A stretch of DNA of 64,000 bases, from the NCBI GenBank assembly GCA_930367215.1, contig OV884058.1:168126478-168190477 (forward strand), in the 5' to 3' direction. Each line of letters opens with the position of its first letter. Position 1 is the stretch's first letter. The position numbers and the translations under genes were made by a program. This document shows positions 22,230 through 32,417 of this stretch, piece by piece. This DNA is from Pollenia angustigena (taxonomy: Eukaryota; Arthropoda; Insecta; Diptera; Polleniidae). Under the pieces are notes generated by a model. That model had not been told where the DNA came from. It did no database searches and was given only the letters and a program-made list of their open reading frames with translations.

Positions 22230-25200
22230 TCAGTCAGATGTGATGGTATCCAGAGTACCCCACACTCTCTTGACGAATGCCAGGAGTCTCATTAACCCAA
22301 TTTCATAGACTTCCCTGAGATCTTGGAGATAATGATCTCCCAGACAGTTCGCCCTGGAGCGCACGAGTGCCGGACAGTAGCATAGCAGGTGCTCTACCGT
22401 CTCCTTTTCCCCTGGTACCCCACAAAATCTACAATTGTCACTATTCAACCGCCCCGCCCTATAGGCGTATACCGCAGTCCAACAATTACCCGTTATAAAA
22501 CCTATCAGAAGTCTACAGTCCCTTCTCGATAGCGACAGAAGAATTCTCGACGACTCCGGATCGTAGGATCCCCACATTACCTTGGAAACCCTGCACGTTC
22601 CTGTATTTTCCCAAAACGCCTCTGATCTCCTCCGTATAGCAGAGTCCGTATCTCTCCTTATATTCTGAATTGGAGCCGGGATGACCACCATCATATCGTG
22701 TGGTAAACGGGCCCCCCGTTTCGCCAATTCGTCCACCTCTTCGTTGCCCTCTATGCCCTGGTGACCGCGAACCCAGTAGATATGCACTCTCCTATTGACA
22801 CAGAGTCTATCTATCGAGTCCCTACACTCCTGGACGACAGAGGAGTATGAGTATTCCGCGGTTATAGCCTTGATCGCCGCCTGACTATCAATGAAAAAGT
22901 TTACCTGCGAGTTCTCGGTGCCGGGAACACGTGCCAAATCGGCAGCCATTTTGGCTGCAAAAACCTCCGCCTGGAAAACGCTGCAGTAATCGGGAAGCTT
23001 ATACGATTCCCGAATATCCAGTTCCTGGCAGTAGACTGCAGCTCCAACTCCGTCCTCCATTTTGGAACCATCAGTGTAGAATCTGAAGGTCCCTTGGCCA
23101 GATCGGAGTCCTACCAACCAACCGTCCTCCTCTAGGGTAACTCGCGGTTTCCTTCCAAGTGTCAGTCTCGGAATGGTGTAGTCACTGCTACAATCTATTC
23201 CCCTTATAATACTACCGTGACCATAGAGTCCATATGCAAATTGTCCCGTCGCCTTTAAGCGGATCGCAGACCTCCTTGCAGTTCCTTCTGCCACTAGATG
23301 AATCGGCTGCAAGTCCAGGATCACATCCATTGCCGCAGTCGGTGTACTGCGCAGAGCACCGGTGATACTAAGTTCGGCGAGTCTCTATACGCCCGTTAGC
23401 ATATTCCGATACGATATCTTATCCAAGGCCGTCCACCACACAAGTATCCCGTAGAGTAGGATTGGTCTCGCCACCGCTGTGTAGACCCAATGTGTAAGAG
23501 CAGGGGTTAGACCCCACGTTTTGCCTAGCATTCTCTTACATGCGTAGAGCGCAATCGTTGCCTTTTTCACCCTCTCCTCCACATTCAGTCTCCACGACAG
23601 TTTGCTATCCAGTATTACTCCCAGATACTTAGTGTGGTGTTTAAGTTCCAGGTTAGTACCCCCTAGTTTAGGTCTCCTCCATGGACCAACTTTATACCTT
23701 TTCGTAAATAGTACTAGGTCCGTCTTCTCGGGATTTACTCCCAGTCCTACTCCGGCTGCCCACTGGCTGATTATCGCCAATGTAGCCTCCATTACAGAAC
23801 TAATAGTATTCAGATCCTTGCCAGTAACTATCACCGCCACATCATCCGCGTATGCGGTCATCTTTGCTGCCCCGTCCCGAAGTCTATTGAGAAGTTCGTT
23901 GACGACAAGCGTCCATAGCATCGGCGAGAGAACCCCTCCCTGGGGGGTTCCCCGGTGTGCCTTCCTTGTTATCCTGGAGTTGCCCCACGCCGCGGATATA
24001 GTTCTACACCGTAGCAGGTTACCAATCCAGTTTTTAGCATGCGGATGTGCCCCTGTGCGAGATAAGCTGGCCAAAATTGCCTCTGTGGACACATTATTGA
24101 ATGCACCCGCGATATCCAGGAACACACCCTTAGCGAAGTCCTTATAGCTCAGGGTCTTCTCAATCAGCGAGACAACTGAATGAAGTGCCGTCTCAGTTGA
24201 TTTACCCTTCGTGTACGCATGTTGATTGACAGAGAGAATGGTTGGCCTCATGTTACCCTTGACATGATAGTCCAAAAATTCTCTCCAACGTTTTCAGCAG
24301 GAAGGATGTGAGACTTATAGGTCTAAAATCTTTTGGGTACATATGGTTGCTCCTGCCCGATTTCGGCAGAAATACAATCTTAGATATCCTCCAAGATTTA
24401 GGCACATAGTTTATCCTCAGACATCCTTTAAAAATTTCCACCAGCCATGGTACTATCCGTTGTCTACCCCGCTGTAGTTGCGCCGGGATAATTCCGTCAA
24501 GACCAGGCGACTTATATGGCTGGAACGAATCGATTGCCCATTCCACCCCCTCATAGGTGATAATTCCGCTATCACCATCTTCGTAATACTCGCTCATCCA
24601 GTGGATCACATCCGTTTGTAGTCGATTGTCCTGTGTTTCGCACAACGCATTATAGAGAAAATTCGTTTTTCAGTCGAACTATCCGTATGTGGAATAAACT
24701 TCCCGCAGAGGTCTTTCCCGGTACTTATAATTTATTAAGATTCAAGTCAAATGTCCACAAACACTATTCCCTCTTTCCTCCTTCCCAAACCTTATTTTCC
24801 TGATCAACACAATGCACTGCATATATAGGGGGCATCCCCTGAGTGTTGGTTTATCGTTAAAAAATAAAATAAAAATAAAAAAACAGAAGTTTCAACAGTT
24901 GGAATGGGATCATCAGAGCAGCCCGGAAAGTGTGTATCCACAAGCACCTCCAACGTTTCCGCGCTGCTCCCTGTCCATCCTCCGTTTTCCCTACAAACCG
25001 TACTTGGCATTACCGGACTGCCCACTAGCATCCTCCGCAGTCTTGCCTTTTCGGTTGTCTTCTCTATATTATCGCAGAAACTTTTCCACGAAGCTCGTTT
25101 AGCCCTTCGCACGTCGCGCTTATACACCCTAAGAGCGTCCTTATACTCCCCCCAGCATTCAGACCGGTCCACAATTTTCGCCAGTTTGAATAGCTCACGA

Positions 25201-26085
25201 AGCTCGCGTCTTCCAGAGTCCAGCTGACCATTCCACCACGGTGGTCTGGACTTACGCCTAGCTCGTGTCGGGGGACACGACTTCTCATAGGATCTAGTAA
25301 CGTCCGATACCAATGTGTCTATAGCAGAATCTATGTCCCCTGAACTAACCAATGTTCCCGAGTGACCTAGGTCCCTATTCAAAAGTGAAGAGTATTTGGC
25401 CCAGTCCGTATTCCTTGGGTTCCTAAACACTGTTTCGTTAGGTATAGTGTAATTTAACAAAAATGATATATAGGAGTGATCAGAGAAGGATGGCTGCGTA
25501 AGCACCTTCCAATCATCTATCACTGTTTTATAATCAGTATAAAGCGTCACATCAAGCACATTTTCTGAGGTGGGACCCTTTTACGTGGGGACCTCACCTC
25601 TATTCGCAATTTGTATATTATTCTGTAATATAAAAGCAATAAGATCCTCACCTCTACTGTTGATATCCTTACTGCCCCATATTGTGTGATGAGCGTTAGC
25701 ATCTGTACCCACTACCAGGTTTTGTCTCCTTCTACAAGCTTCTTCGACTAGTCTGTGTGGCATATAGGATGATGCAAGGAGTACCATGTCATCTCTGCCA
25801 TCTTCCAAGGCCACAACTGTGAGATCGTCAGTGCTGTAATTATAGAGAATATATGAACAAAAATTCTTTTTTAACAAGTATTGCAGATCGTATTCTACCT
25901 ACCACTTTTGAGAAGAACGTGTTATAATTACGTGACTTCAATCCAGATACCCGATTTCCTGTGGAGATCCACGGTTCCTGGATTAGAGCTACGTCGTAGC
26001 GACCCTCCTCTAACGTGAGGAGGAGTTCGACCGAAGCCATCTTACTGTGTTGGAGGTTGACTTGCAGGATCTTTAGCGTCATCAA
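22230..26085 (-). pseudogene. LINE ORF2: endonuclease, reverse transcriptase, RNase H (defective)
   Basis: It starts at ATG 26085 (TLKILQVNLQHSKMA, an apurinic-type endonuclease start), overlapping the end of ORF1 by about 44 nt. The endonuclease has IQEPW, GTDANAHHTIWGS and SFSDHSYI. The RT (24645-23385) has YKSPGLDGI, FRPISLTSF, FLDIAGAFNN, GTPQGGVLSP and AYADDVAV. The RNase H (about 23090-22700) has FYTDGSKMEDG, FQAEVFAAK, FIDSQAAI and VRGHQGIEGNEEVDELA, so all catalytic acids are present. Lesions: a frameshift near 25860, an in-frame TAA near 25578, a foreign LINE fragment at about 24661-24883, a one-base frameshift near 24265 in a T run, and an in-frame TAG near 23383. It would otherwise copy the element by target-primed reverse transcription. 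Confidence 0.9.
24661..24883 (+). mobile_element. Fragment of another LINE inserted in ORF2
   Basis: On the plus strand, opposite to the host LINE, about 220 bp reads SRTIRMWNKLPAEVFPGTYN then LLRFKSNVHKHYSL. This is the C-terminal end typical of another LINE type (R...WN.LP..V....+...FK..+). It is followed by a 3' tail of AAAATAAAAATAAAA. The host ORF2 reads PIPTVETS on one side and LYNALCETQDNRL on the other, so the block is clearly foreign and 5'-truncated. No clean target duplication is visible. Confidence 0.75.
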
Positions 26086-27475
26086 CTATGATCACCCGCT
26101 CGGGGTCGGCTCTATCCTCCTTGGCCGTCTCACCCAAATTCAGTCCAGAAGTGGCCACGGTGGCAGCCGCCAGATCACGCTCCACTTCATCGACCTCTAA
26201 TGTGTTGTGGTTCGAGTCATGTGGATGTCGTTTCTTCAATCGGAGAAACACACTACCCACTCCCCAAGACATTTTTCCATACCGAGGATACAGAAGGTCT
26301 TCAGCCTCCTTTGTAATCTGGAGTATGTAATTCTGCCCGTCTTTGTTGCCTTTTTGTACATGCAGAATCCTCTACTCTTTGGTGGGTATGTCCGGATTCT
26401 GATTTTGCAGTAGACGAAGAGCGACTTCCGGTTTCACAATGCGCGGAAAATTCACCTTCGCCTTCGGAACAGCAGGAATATCTGATCGATCCACAATCTT
26501 GAGTTGTGCATCCGACCACAGGCCCTTGAGTTTCTTAATAACTCCCTTGAGCCATTCCAGCGTCATCTCGTCCTTACAGCTGATGAGCTTTACTCCGTTG
26601 AACCATCCAGCCCCATCAAAGGAGGGCAGCGGTCTTCCAGGTTCGGCTTCCATCTTAGCGACGATTTCGTTGAAAATCTTCAACTCTACAATCTTCCACC
26701 GCTCTGTGGCCATTTGACCAAAAGGGTTGCTCATGTCTAGAAGTGCCACACTCAGAGGACGTTTGGCCACTTCACTGACTCTTGCAGCCTTTGGCAAAGG
26801 TTCAGTGGCAGTTTTCGATGTCGAGGGTCTGACCCCCTCGGGGTTTTTCCTGGGCTTCTTTGTCTCCTTAGGATTTGCGGCATATGGAGACTCATCAACT
26901 GACCGCTGTCTTTTACCCTGCATGCTCTTAATCACAGCCTATTCAATGCAATTGTAGAAACCGTGATTTTTGGCAGCATATTTCGGGTTTTTAGAAAAGT
27001 GAGCTCGGCCTTCTGCAATCGCCCCCGTAGCCCACTTCATCCGCTCTTTCTCATCCTTGGAAAGATTAGATTGGGAGCCAAGCCGATGCTGTATCCGGAC
27101 CGCAGCTTTATATTCCGATAGAGCTCTAAGCCCTTCCTTGCTTCTCCTGGGCCTGTTCTTATTTATAGAATGGGCTCCCTGAGATGTGCTAGGCGAGTTT
27201 AGCAGCTCACGTTCCTCTTTAGAGGTAATCATTTTGACGCTATCGCGATCCGAGTCTGAATCGACAACGGCATCCGTACGTGTCATATAAACATTTTTGG
27301 CATCTTTGATACTTCCTCCGTAAGGCGCCTTAACCACGGCAGAGAATGTGTGACCGCTGGCGACACGCAGAGGAGATAATGGTTCTCCACCGTGCCCGCC
27401 GGTGGTCGCAGTCACTGCTAACACCGACGTTTGGGCGTATATTACCGCCCGGATTTTGTTTCCTTCTTCTTCCAT
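26042..27475 (-). pseudogene. LINE ORF1 (gag-like), two in-frame stops
   Basis: This frame of about 478 codons starts at ATG 27475 (MEEEGNKIRAVIYAQ) and ends ...ASQPPTQ just inside the start of ORF2. It would bind the element RNA. The middle (26740-26300) has GWFNGVKLISCKDEMTLEWL, FPRIVKPEVALRLLQNQNP and, after a stop, RILHVQKGN. This fits the DUF4780-type domain found in insect LINE ORF1 proteins (recognised from pattern). The N-terminal third and the tail are charged and low in complexity, and no CCHC zinc knuckle was seen. Two TAG stops lie in frame, at 26939-26941 and at 26372-26374; the second replaces a tryptophan expected before RILHV. Confidence 0.72.
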
Positions 27476-27706
27476 TTCATAGTTTTCGTTTGCATTTTAT
27501 ACATACTGCCATGTACACGATAACGCCGATCCACTGGATAACAGACGCGCACCAGGAAGCCGCCCAATATGGGAACAGACGCGCCCGGATTTTAGAGTGG
27601 AATCGTGAAGTCATCATCGACCCGCAAGCCGCCCAATGTGGGAAACAGACGCCCGGACCGCATCAAACCCCACGATTACCTCCTACCTATGATCAAAACC
27701 CATCAC
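27476..27706 (-). promoter_or_regulatory. LINE 5' UTR with an internal direct repeat
   Basis: AAGCCGCCCAATATGGGAAC followed by AGACGCGCCCGGA (about 27557-27590) recurs as AAGCCGCCCAATGTGGGAAA and AGACGCCCGGA (about 27629-27660). LINE internal promoters lie in the 5' UTR, so a promoter role for the repeat is possible but is inference. The left boundary is fixed by the 12-bp target duplication. Confidence 0.5.
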
Positions 27707-28821
27707 AAATCGATATTACTATCGACTGAATGTTTGTACTTGTGGAGGAAAACTTTAATCTTTTTTTTTATAAGGCTACAATAGTTCGTTGTTAATATCA
27801 CTTTACTGAATCTATGAGACGTACATATGTATGTATATACGCACGTTATTTTAGATGGCAGTTTTTTAAAAATTGATAAGTACCTTTCTGAAGGAACGAA
27901 AGTAACTTTGAAAAATTTTCTAAATTCTAAACCCAAAAAGATTATCAATCTAGCGGACTTATCCTCTAATAGTCATTCATTGTTTTGTCCTATGCTTTCA
28001 ATTGCATTTTTATTGGCATTTTTTTACAACAGTACAAAAATATTTGACATTTCAGTCCCTATATAAGCATGCACAAATTTCGACTTAAAGGCCTTTAATT
28101 AGCAGTAAAAAGCACTGCTAAAGGTGTTATGATACTTGCTATTTTTTGTATTGGATTTTTTTAGGATTGACTGAATGAAACAACAAATGCGAGAAAGAAC
28201 AAGAAATACAATTTGATAAAATGTAAACAAAACAAACAATACTGCCCACGTTTTTTCCCCACAGAAAACCGTTATAAAAGCTAAAAATCGCAAAAAAAGT
28301 TAAAAACCGTTTCTTTAGATCAAAAACATTGGCAACAGTGCTAACAATTAATCTGGAAATGTCAATTTTAAGTTAAAAAATTTTATATTTTTTTTGACAG
28401 TCTTAGATTATTTATCGATAACACATGTATATTTGTTTGACTTCTCAAGATTTTTTATGATATAATCATACTCTTTACACTTAGTCAGTTTTCCTATGCA
28501 AATATATTTGCACTGTTCTCCAATATAGAAAAAATAGAAAAAATAGCAAGTATCATAACAGCTTAAGCAATCCATACCACTTGTCATTCTTGTTGTTTGT
28601 ATGCATTGCTGATATTCAGCGAAAATTAATAATAGCAAGTAAAAATTTGCGGAAAAACACTGTGTGTGTATAGCTGCTGTTATATGTACATTTGTCTTCA
28701 TAGCTGTATTTTAGATAATAAAAATATCGATATTTATATTTTTCCTATCGATATTTTCGATATTTTCAAACTATCGATAATATCGATAGTCTATCGATAG
28801 TTTCCCAGCACTAGTTCATAC

Positions 28822-29334
28822 ATGAAATCTTCATAACTCTCGTCCGATGGTTCATATATTGAATCATCCAAACAATCGCTATCAACGCTGGAGCTATCTT
28901 TGTTTACCAGATATTCCCATTTAGTTATTTAATTCTCTAGATTTTTTGGAAGGTTGAATTACTTTTCCGAACAAGCTCTTCATGTCGCGCAAGAAATTAC
29001 CTCGTTTTTACTTCTCGATTTCGTTTTTTCTAGATTTACTCTTATTTAAAACTATCCACTTCGAGTGTAATTTTACGATTTCACGAGAAATGTTACGTAC
29101 CTCTTGACTTGTTTTCCACATATCTTTAAAATTGTTTGCTACTATTCTGGTACTCTTTGTGACAGAATATTTTTGGATTAAATGTAATTTAAAAAATCTT
29201 TGCAGAATTTGCATTTTTGTCGGCGGTTTGGAGGGATCAAGGACATCAATCATTTTTCCCACAAGCCACACATTTCTTGTTTTCACAAAATTCATATCTA
29301 TTTTGAATAAAATTACACATTTTTGGATTAACAA
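28822..29334 (-). pseudogene. Putative transposase, N-terminal part (unit A)
   Basis: This part is upstream in the sense of translation. A 108-codon frame (29334-29008) reads KMIDVLDPSKPPTKMQILQR, ...TKSTRIVANNFKDMWKTSQE and LHSKWIVLNKSKSR. Further pieces with stops follow, then an acidic stretch VDSDCLDDSIYEPSDESYE and DFMYE up to the hAT insertion at 28821. The pattern matches the N-terminal region of the uncharacterised HWDGK/CRHH family. It may hold introns or simply decayed frames between 29008 and 28920. Identical in unit B (43832-44158). Confidence 0.6.
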
Positions 29335-30210
29335 AAAATAAAAAAATTCTTACAGGTACGTCGGCGAAAACTTTTATATATATAAAAAACTTTTCTAGTT
29401 GATTCGTGGGTCAGCTAACTCAAAAATTTTTTTCATGTAAAATCGTATAACGACAATATTATAGCGGAGAATACACATAAAATAGAAAGTTAAAATGACA
29501 GCGTGTAACGATTTAGATCAATAAATGTCAAAAGTTAATGACAGTTAAAAGCCAGCTATAAAAATTTATGGAAATATACAAAAATTATAACGAAAAAATT
29601 ATCATCATTTTTAGGTACAAACTATAAAAATAGTGTAACTCGGAAACTGTAGGACAAAATTCCATTTTTGTTTTTCATAATTGTTTAGAACTTATCGGTA
29701 TTCAAAATCGCGTCACTAGTTTTTATACCTCTCATATAAATTTGAAAAGTAATAAACCGTTTTTTTACAGAATTTGTTAAAAAATTGCAAAAGAACTTAA
29801 TATGTGGAATCGTAATGGACCAAAATATTGCCGGAACTTAAAGTTTTTGCATATGGAAATAAAGTTTAGGAAATTTTCTTTAGAAATTTTCGGTCAAAAA
29901 ATTAAATAAACGTGGTTATTGACAAAGTTATGAGTCAAGTTTGAAAAAAGGCCGAAAACCCAGATTTTGACCAAAGACTTGATTTGCGCGACCTCTAAAC
30001 CTCTTCCTAAAAATCTAAAAAAAAAATTTAAAATACTGGACCCTATAAGCTTTCAAATTATGCTTGAGCCTCTGACAAAAAAAAATTTTGGGACACCCTA
30101 ATGTACATATGAAAATATAAATGAAGTTTAAAATAATTTTATTTAGTTTTGAATTTTATTTAAATTTTAAATGAAGGAAAAAGTGATTTTGTTACCCCTC
30201 TGAAAATTCC
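29335..30210. other. Transposon right arm and flank, non-coding
   Basis: The inner side of the TAGGGTGTCCC transposon runs to 30100. It is followed by ATGTACAT, the uninterrupted sequence TATAAATGAAG (30116-30126, the empty site for the MITE of unit B) and the end of unit A. Confidence 0.6.
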
Positions 30211-32417
30211 GTACTTTTACGCCCACTTTTTCTATTAAGCGCATAACTTGAGAACGGCTTGACCGACTTGGACGATTTTTTCTTTAAAATGATTGCCACG
30301 GTCTAACTAAGATTTTTACGGAAAGGAAATTTTGCCTCGCCCACGTTCGATTTACCTAAAATGAAAGAACGGCTCCATCCATTTGACTAAATTTTCTTTT
30401 AAATATTCGTAACTGGAGAACGGCTTGACCGAATCGGACGATTTTTTCTTTAAAATCATCGCTATGGTCCAACTTAAGAAAATTCTGCCCTGCCCACTTT
30501 GAAGGCCCACTTTTTTCGATTTACCTAAAATCAGAATCAATTTGACTAATTTTTCTTCCAAATGTTCGTATCTTCTTAACGGATTTTAAAAATCGAACGC
30601 AAACATTTTTCCTAATTTGGACAGGACACCGTCTGCCGGGTCAGCTAGTTTCTTATAAATAGAAAAAAGAAAATTTAAATTTTTGTATAAATAGCAATTT
30701 TTTACAAAATAACCTTTAAATAGTAAATTTTCACAAAATTTCGTAGAAATAGGAAATTTTCCGAAAAATTCATATAAATAGCAAAACAATTTTTATTATT
30801 AGCAAATTTTCACAAAATTTTGTATTAATAGCAATTTTTCACAAAATTTCCCCGAAGTAGCAAATTTTGCTATATATGTTGTTAACCTTCGTCTTAAGAT
30901 ATATTAGCGAGCCCTTATAAACAAATTCGCGCTTGAACCACATTGGCAAATTCTTCAAATTAACTACAAAAATCTGTTATCGGCTGGGCTTATAAGCTAA
31001 ATTGCATGAGGGCAATCCAAAATGGACCCTACGGACTCCATCACATTCAGTAAAATGGAGTTAGCGAAGCTTATTGTTACCGCACCATTATCTATGAGTT
31101 TTTGTTTGAAAATATGGGTGACATTGAAACGGTCGAGATGTGTTTTCAACACGATGTTTTCAGAACTTGGTCGCCAAGGTTGTGCGATGTGATACCTCTC
31201 GATTGTTTTCTATGGGTCTACGTAATATTTTGGTTTTATTTTGTAAGTTATGTAATATATTGAACTTTCAAAATACGACGTTTCACAGTGGCTGAAAATC
31301 GTTTTTCATCACCTTTCTAAAACTTTAATATAAAGTTTTAATTTGATTAAAATCGGCTTAGTATTTGTTGAGAAATTTTGATTTAGAGATACCCCAAATT
31401 CCCAATCCTGAAAAACGATTAAAAAAAATAAAAAATTATTTTTTTTTACAAAAATGGCAAAACTGCCACTATTTACCGCTCAAAATGATCAGAATTTTGC
31501 AGAAAATCATTAATATTATTATAAAACAGTGTTCCAGCTTATCCCACCAACAATAAATTTCAGTATATCAATAGCAAGAATTGGGAATTGAGCACATTAA
31601 AACTTAATCTTCTTCTGACTCCCAAGAAAACCTTTGACAACAAATATGCAAGTGGCAGTGCAAAAAACTGAACTGGCAACAATGAAATAACGTAATTTTA
31701 TTTTTATTTTTGTTTTTTCTCTTTGTTTTCCCCTTACAACTACAATTAGAGTTGACAAAAAATCAACCAATTTTATTCGGGATTGTAAGAAAAAATAAAC
31801 TCACTGTTTGTTGTTGGTGATTTGCAGGGAAACCATAAATATCCAATTGCATGTTTTTCCTTGTGCGACCAATGAAGGCAGAAATAATATATTTATCCGT
31901 TTTAGAGCTTTTTATGAATTTTGGCATTAGTGCATATTTTACCGTTTGCAGCATTTTTTGCATAATTTATTTAAAAGAGCCTTTATGCAGCATTTTTTAG
32001 GTTTATAGCGCATATTTTGCCTTTCTAAGGCATATTTTGATACATATTAAATTTTATCGAAAATCTGTTACTTCAATCTAGACATCCACATTTTGTTTTT
32101 ACTTTAACATTGTAAGACAAATAGGTTGTCATTGAGGATAAATGTTATGCGATTTGTATCTAGACCAATCTTTTAGTATTCAGATCGACTCAGAACCACT
32201 TTTTAAAGTGATCTAACGATGTCCATCGGTCCGTCTGGCTGGTTGTCTGTCCATGTTAGACTTGTGCGCAAAGTTCCAATATTGTATATAATTTGATCGA
32301 ATATGGACGAAGTCCATGCAAATGGTAAGCATCGGTCTATAATTTCAGATCCAAATTAGACTCTTTGTATCCGCAAGCTATTTAATTAAAATGGTATTTA
32401 AATTAAATTCGTCTTAA

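Larger units (their letters stand above)
22130..27706 (-). mobile_element. Near full-length non-LTR retrotransposon with RNase H (I/LOA-like)
   Basis: A 5577-bp insertion on the minus strand is bounded by the perfect 12-bp target duplication AAATCGATATTA (22118-22129; 27707-27718). In order it has a 5' UTR with a duplicated segment, ORF1, ORF2 with endonuclease, RT and RNase H, and a short 3' UTR. The 3' UTR ends in CTAACCTAACC rather than poly(A). The base composition is clearly more GC-rich than its surroundings. It is absent from unit B. The RNase H downstream of RT places it among I/LOA-type clades. A few stops and frameshifts make it defective but fairly young. Confidence 0.92.
22050..28813. 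mobile_element. hAT-like element with TATCGATA-packed ends (unit A), split by a LINE
   Basis: It starts TAGTGCTGGGATACTATCG and ends CGATAGTTTCCCAGCACTA, with the perfect 8-bp duplication GTTCATAC on both sides (22042-22049; 28814-28821). Removing it together with one duplication restores the reading frame of the host transposase (DFMYE joined to PTKK). The octamer TATCGATA occurs three times at the left end (22064, 22080, 22090) and five times at the right end (28725, 28746, 28772, 28781, 28792). The original element was about 1.2 kb. Its interior (27719-28700) holds no recognised gene; a 97-codon minus frame at 28408-28701 is unrecognised. Unit B keeps only the right 1.1 kb (42548-43637). 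Confidence 0.85.
19932..30100 (-). mobile_element. DNA transposon with TAGGGTGTCCC ends (unit A), host of nested insertions
   Basis: The ends TAGGGTGTCCCAAAA and TTTTGGGACACCCTA extend into imperfect inverted repeats of about 130 bp that share GCTTATAGGGT and GGTTTAGAGGTCGCGCAAAT. Both sides carry the 8-bp repeat ATGTACAT (19924-19931; 30101-30108). It encodes, on the minus strand, the protein with HWDGK, DTTSSNTG and CRHH motifs, split into 28822-29334 and 20490-22049 by a hAT-like insertion. Without nested elements it would be about 3.4 kb. The homologous element in unit B is 40491-44904. An 8-bp duplication and a TAGGG start fit hAT, but the protein is not an ordinary hAT transposase. Confidence 0.82.
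9128..30210 (+). repeat. Tandem duplication, unit A (about 15 kb plus later insertions)
   Basis: The sequence from GTACTTTTACGCCCAC (9128) to ...GTTACCCCTCTGAAAATTCC (30210) is repeated in the same order and orientation at 30211-45263. By eye the two are nearly identical over thousands of bases, with an offset of exactly 20545 from about 10.9 to 17.3 kb. Unit A is longer because of a 5.77-kb segment (21963-27731, mostly the RNase H LINE) and about 540 bp near 10.3-10.8 kb that unit B lacks. The junction at 30210/30211 is abrupt with at most one base of shared sequence, so it looks like a simple end-joined tandem duplication. Confidence 0.93.

Noticed and set aside
23602..24147. A 181-codon plus-strand frame
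   Set aside because: It is the antisense of the LINE reverse transcriptase, open because of the GC-rich codon use of that strand.
28408..28701. A small secreted or membrane protein conserved between the units (also 43232-43525)
   Set aside because: Conservation only reflects the recent segmental duplication; it lies within a non-autonomous hAT-like element and shows no known motif.
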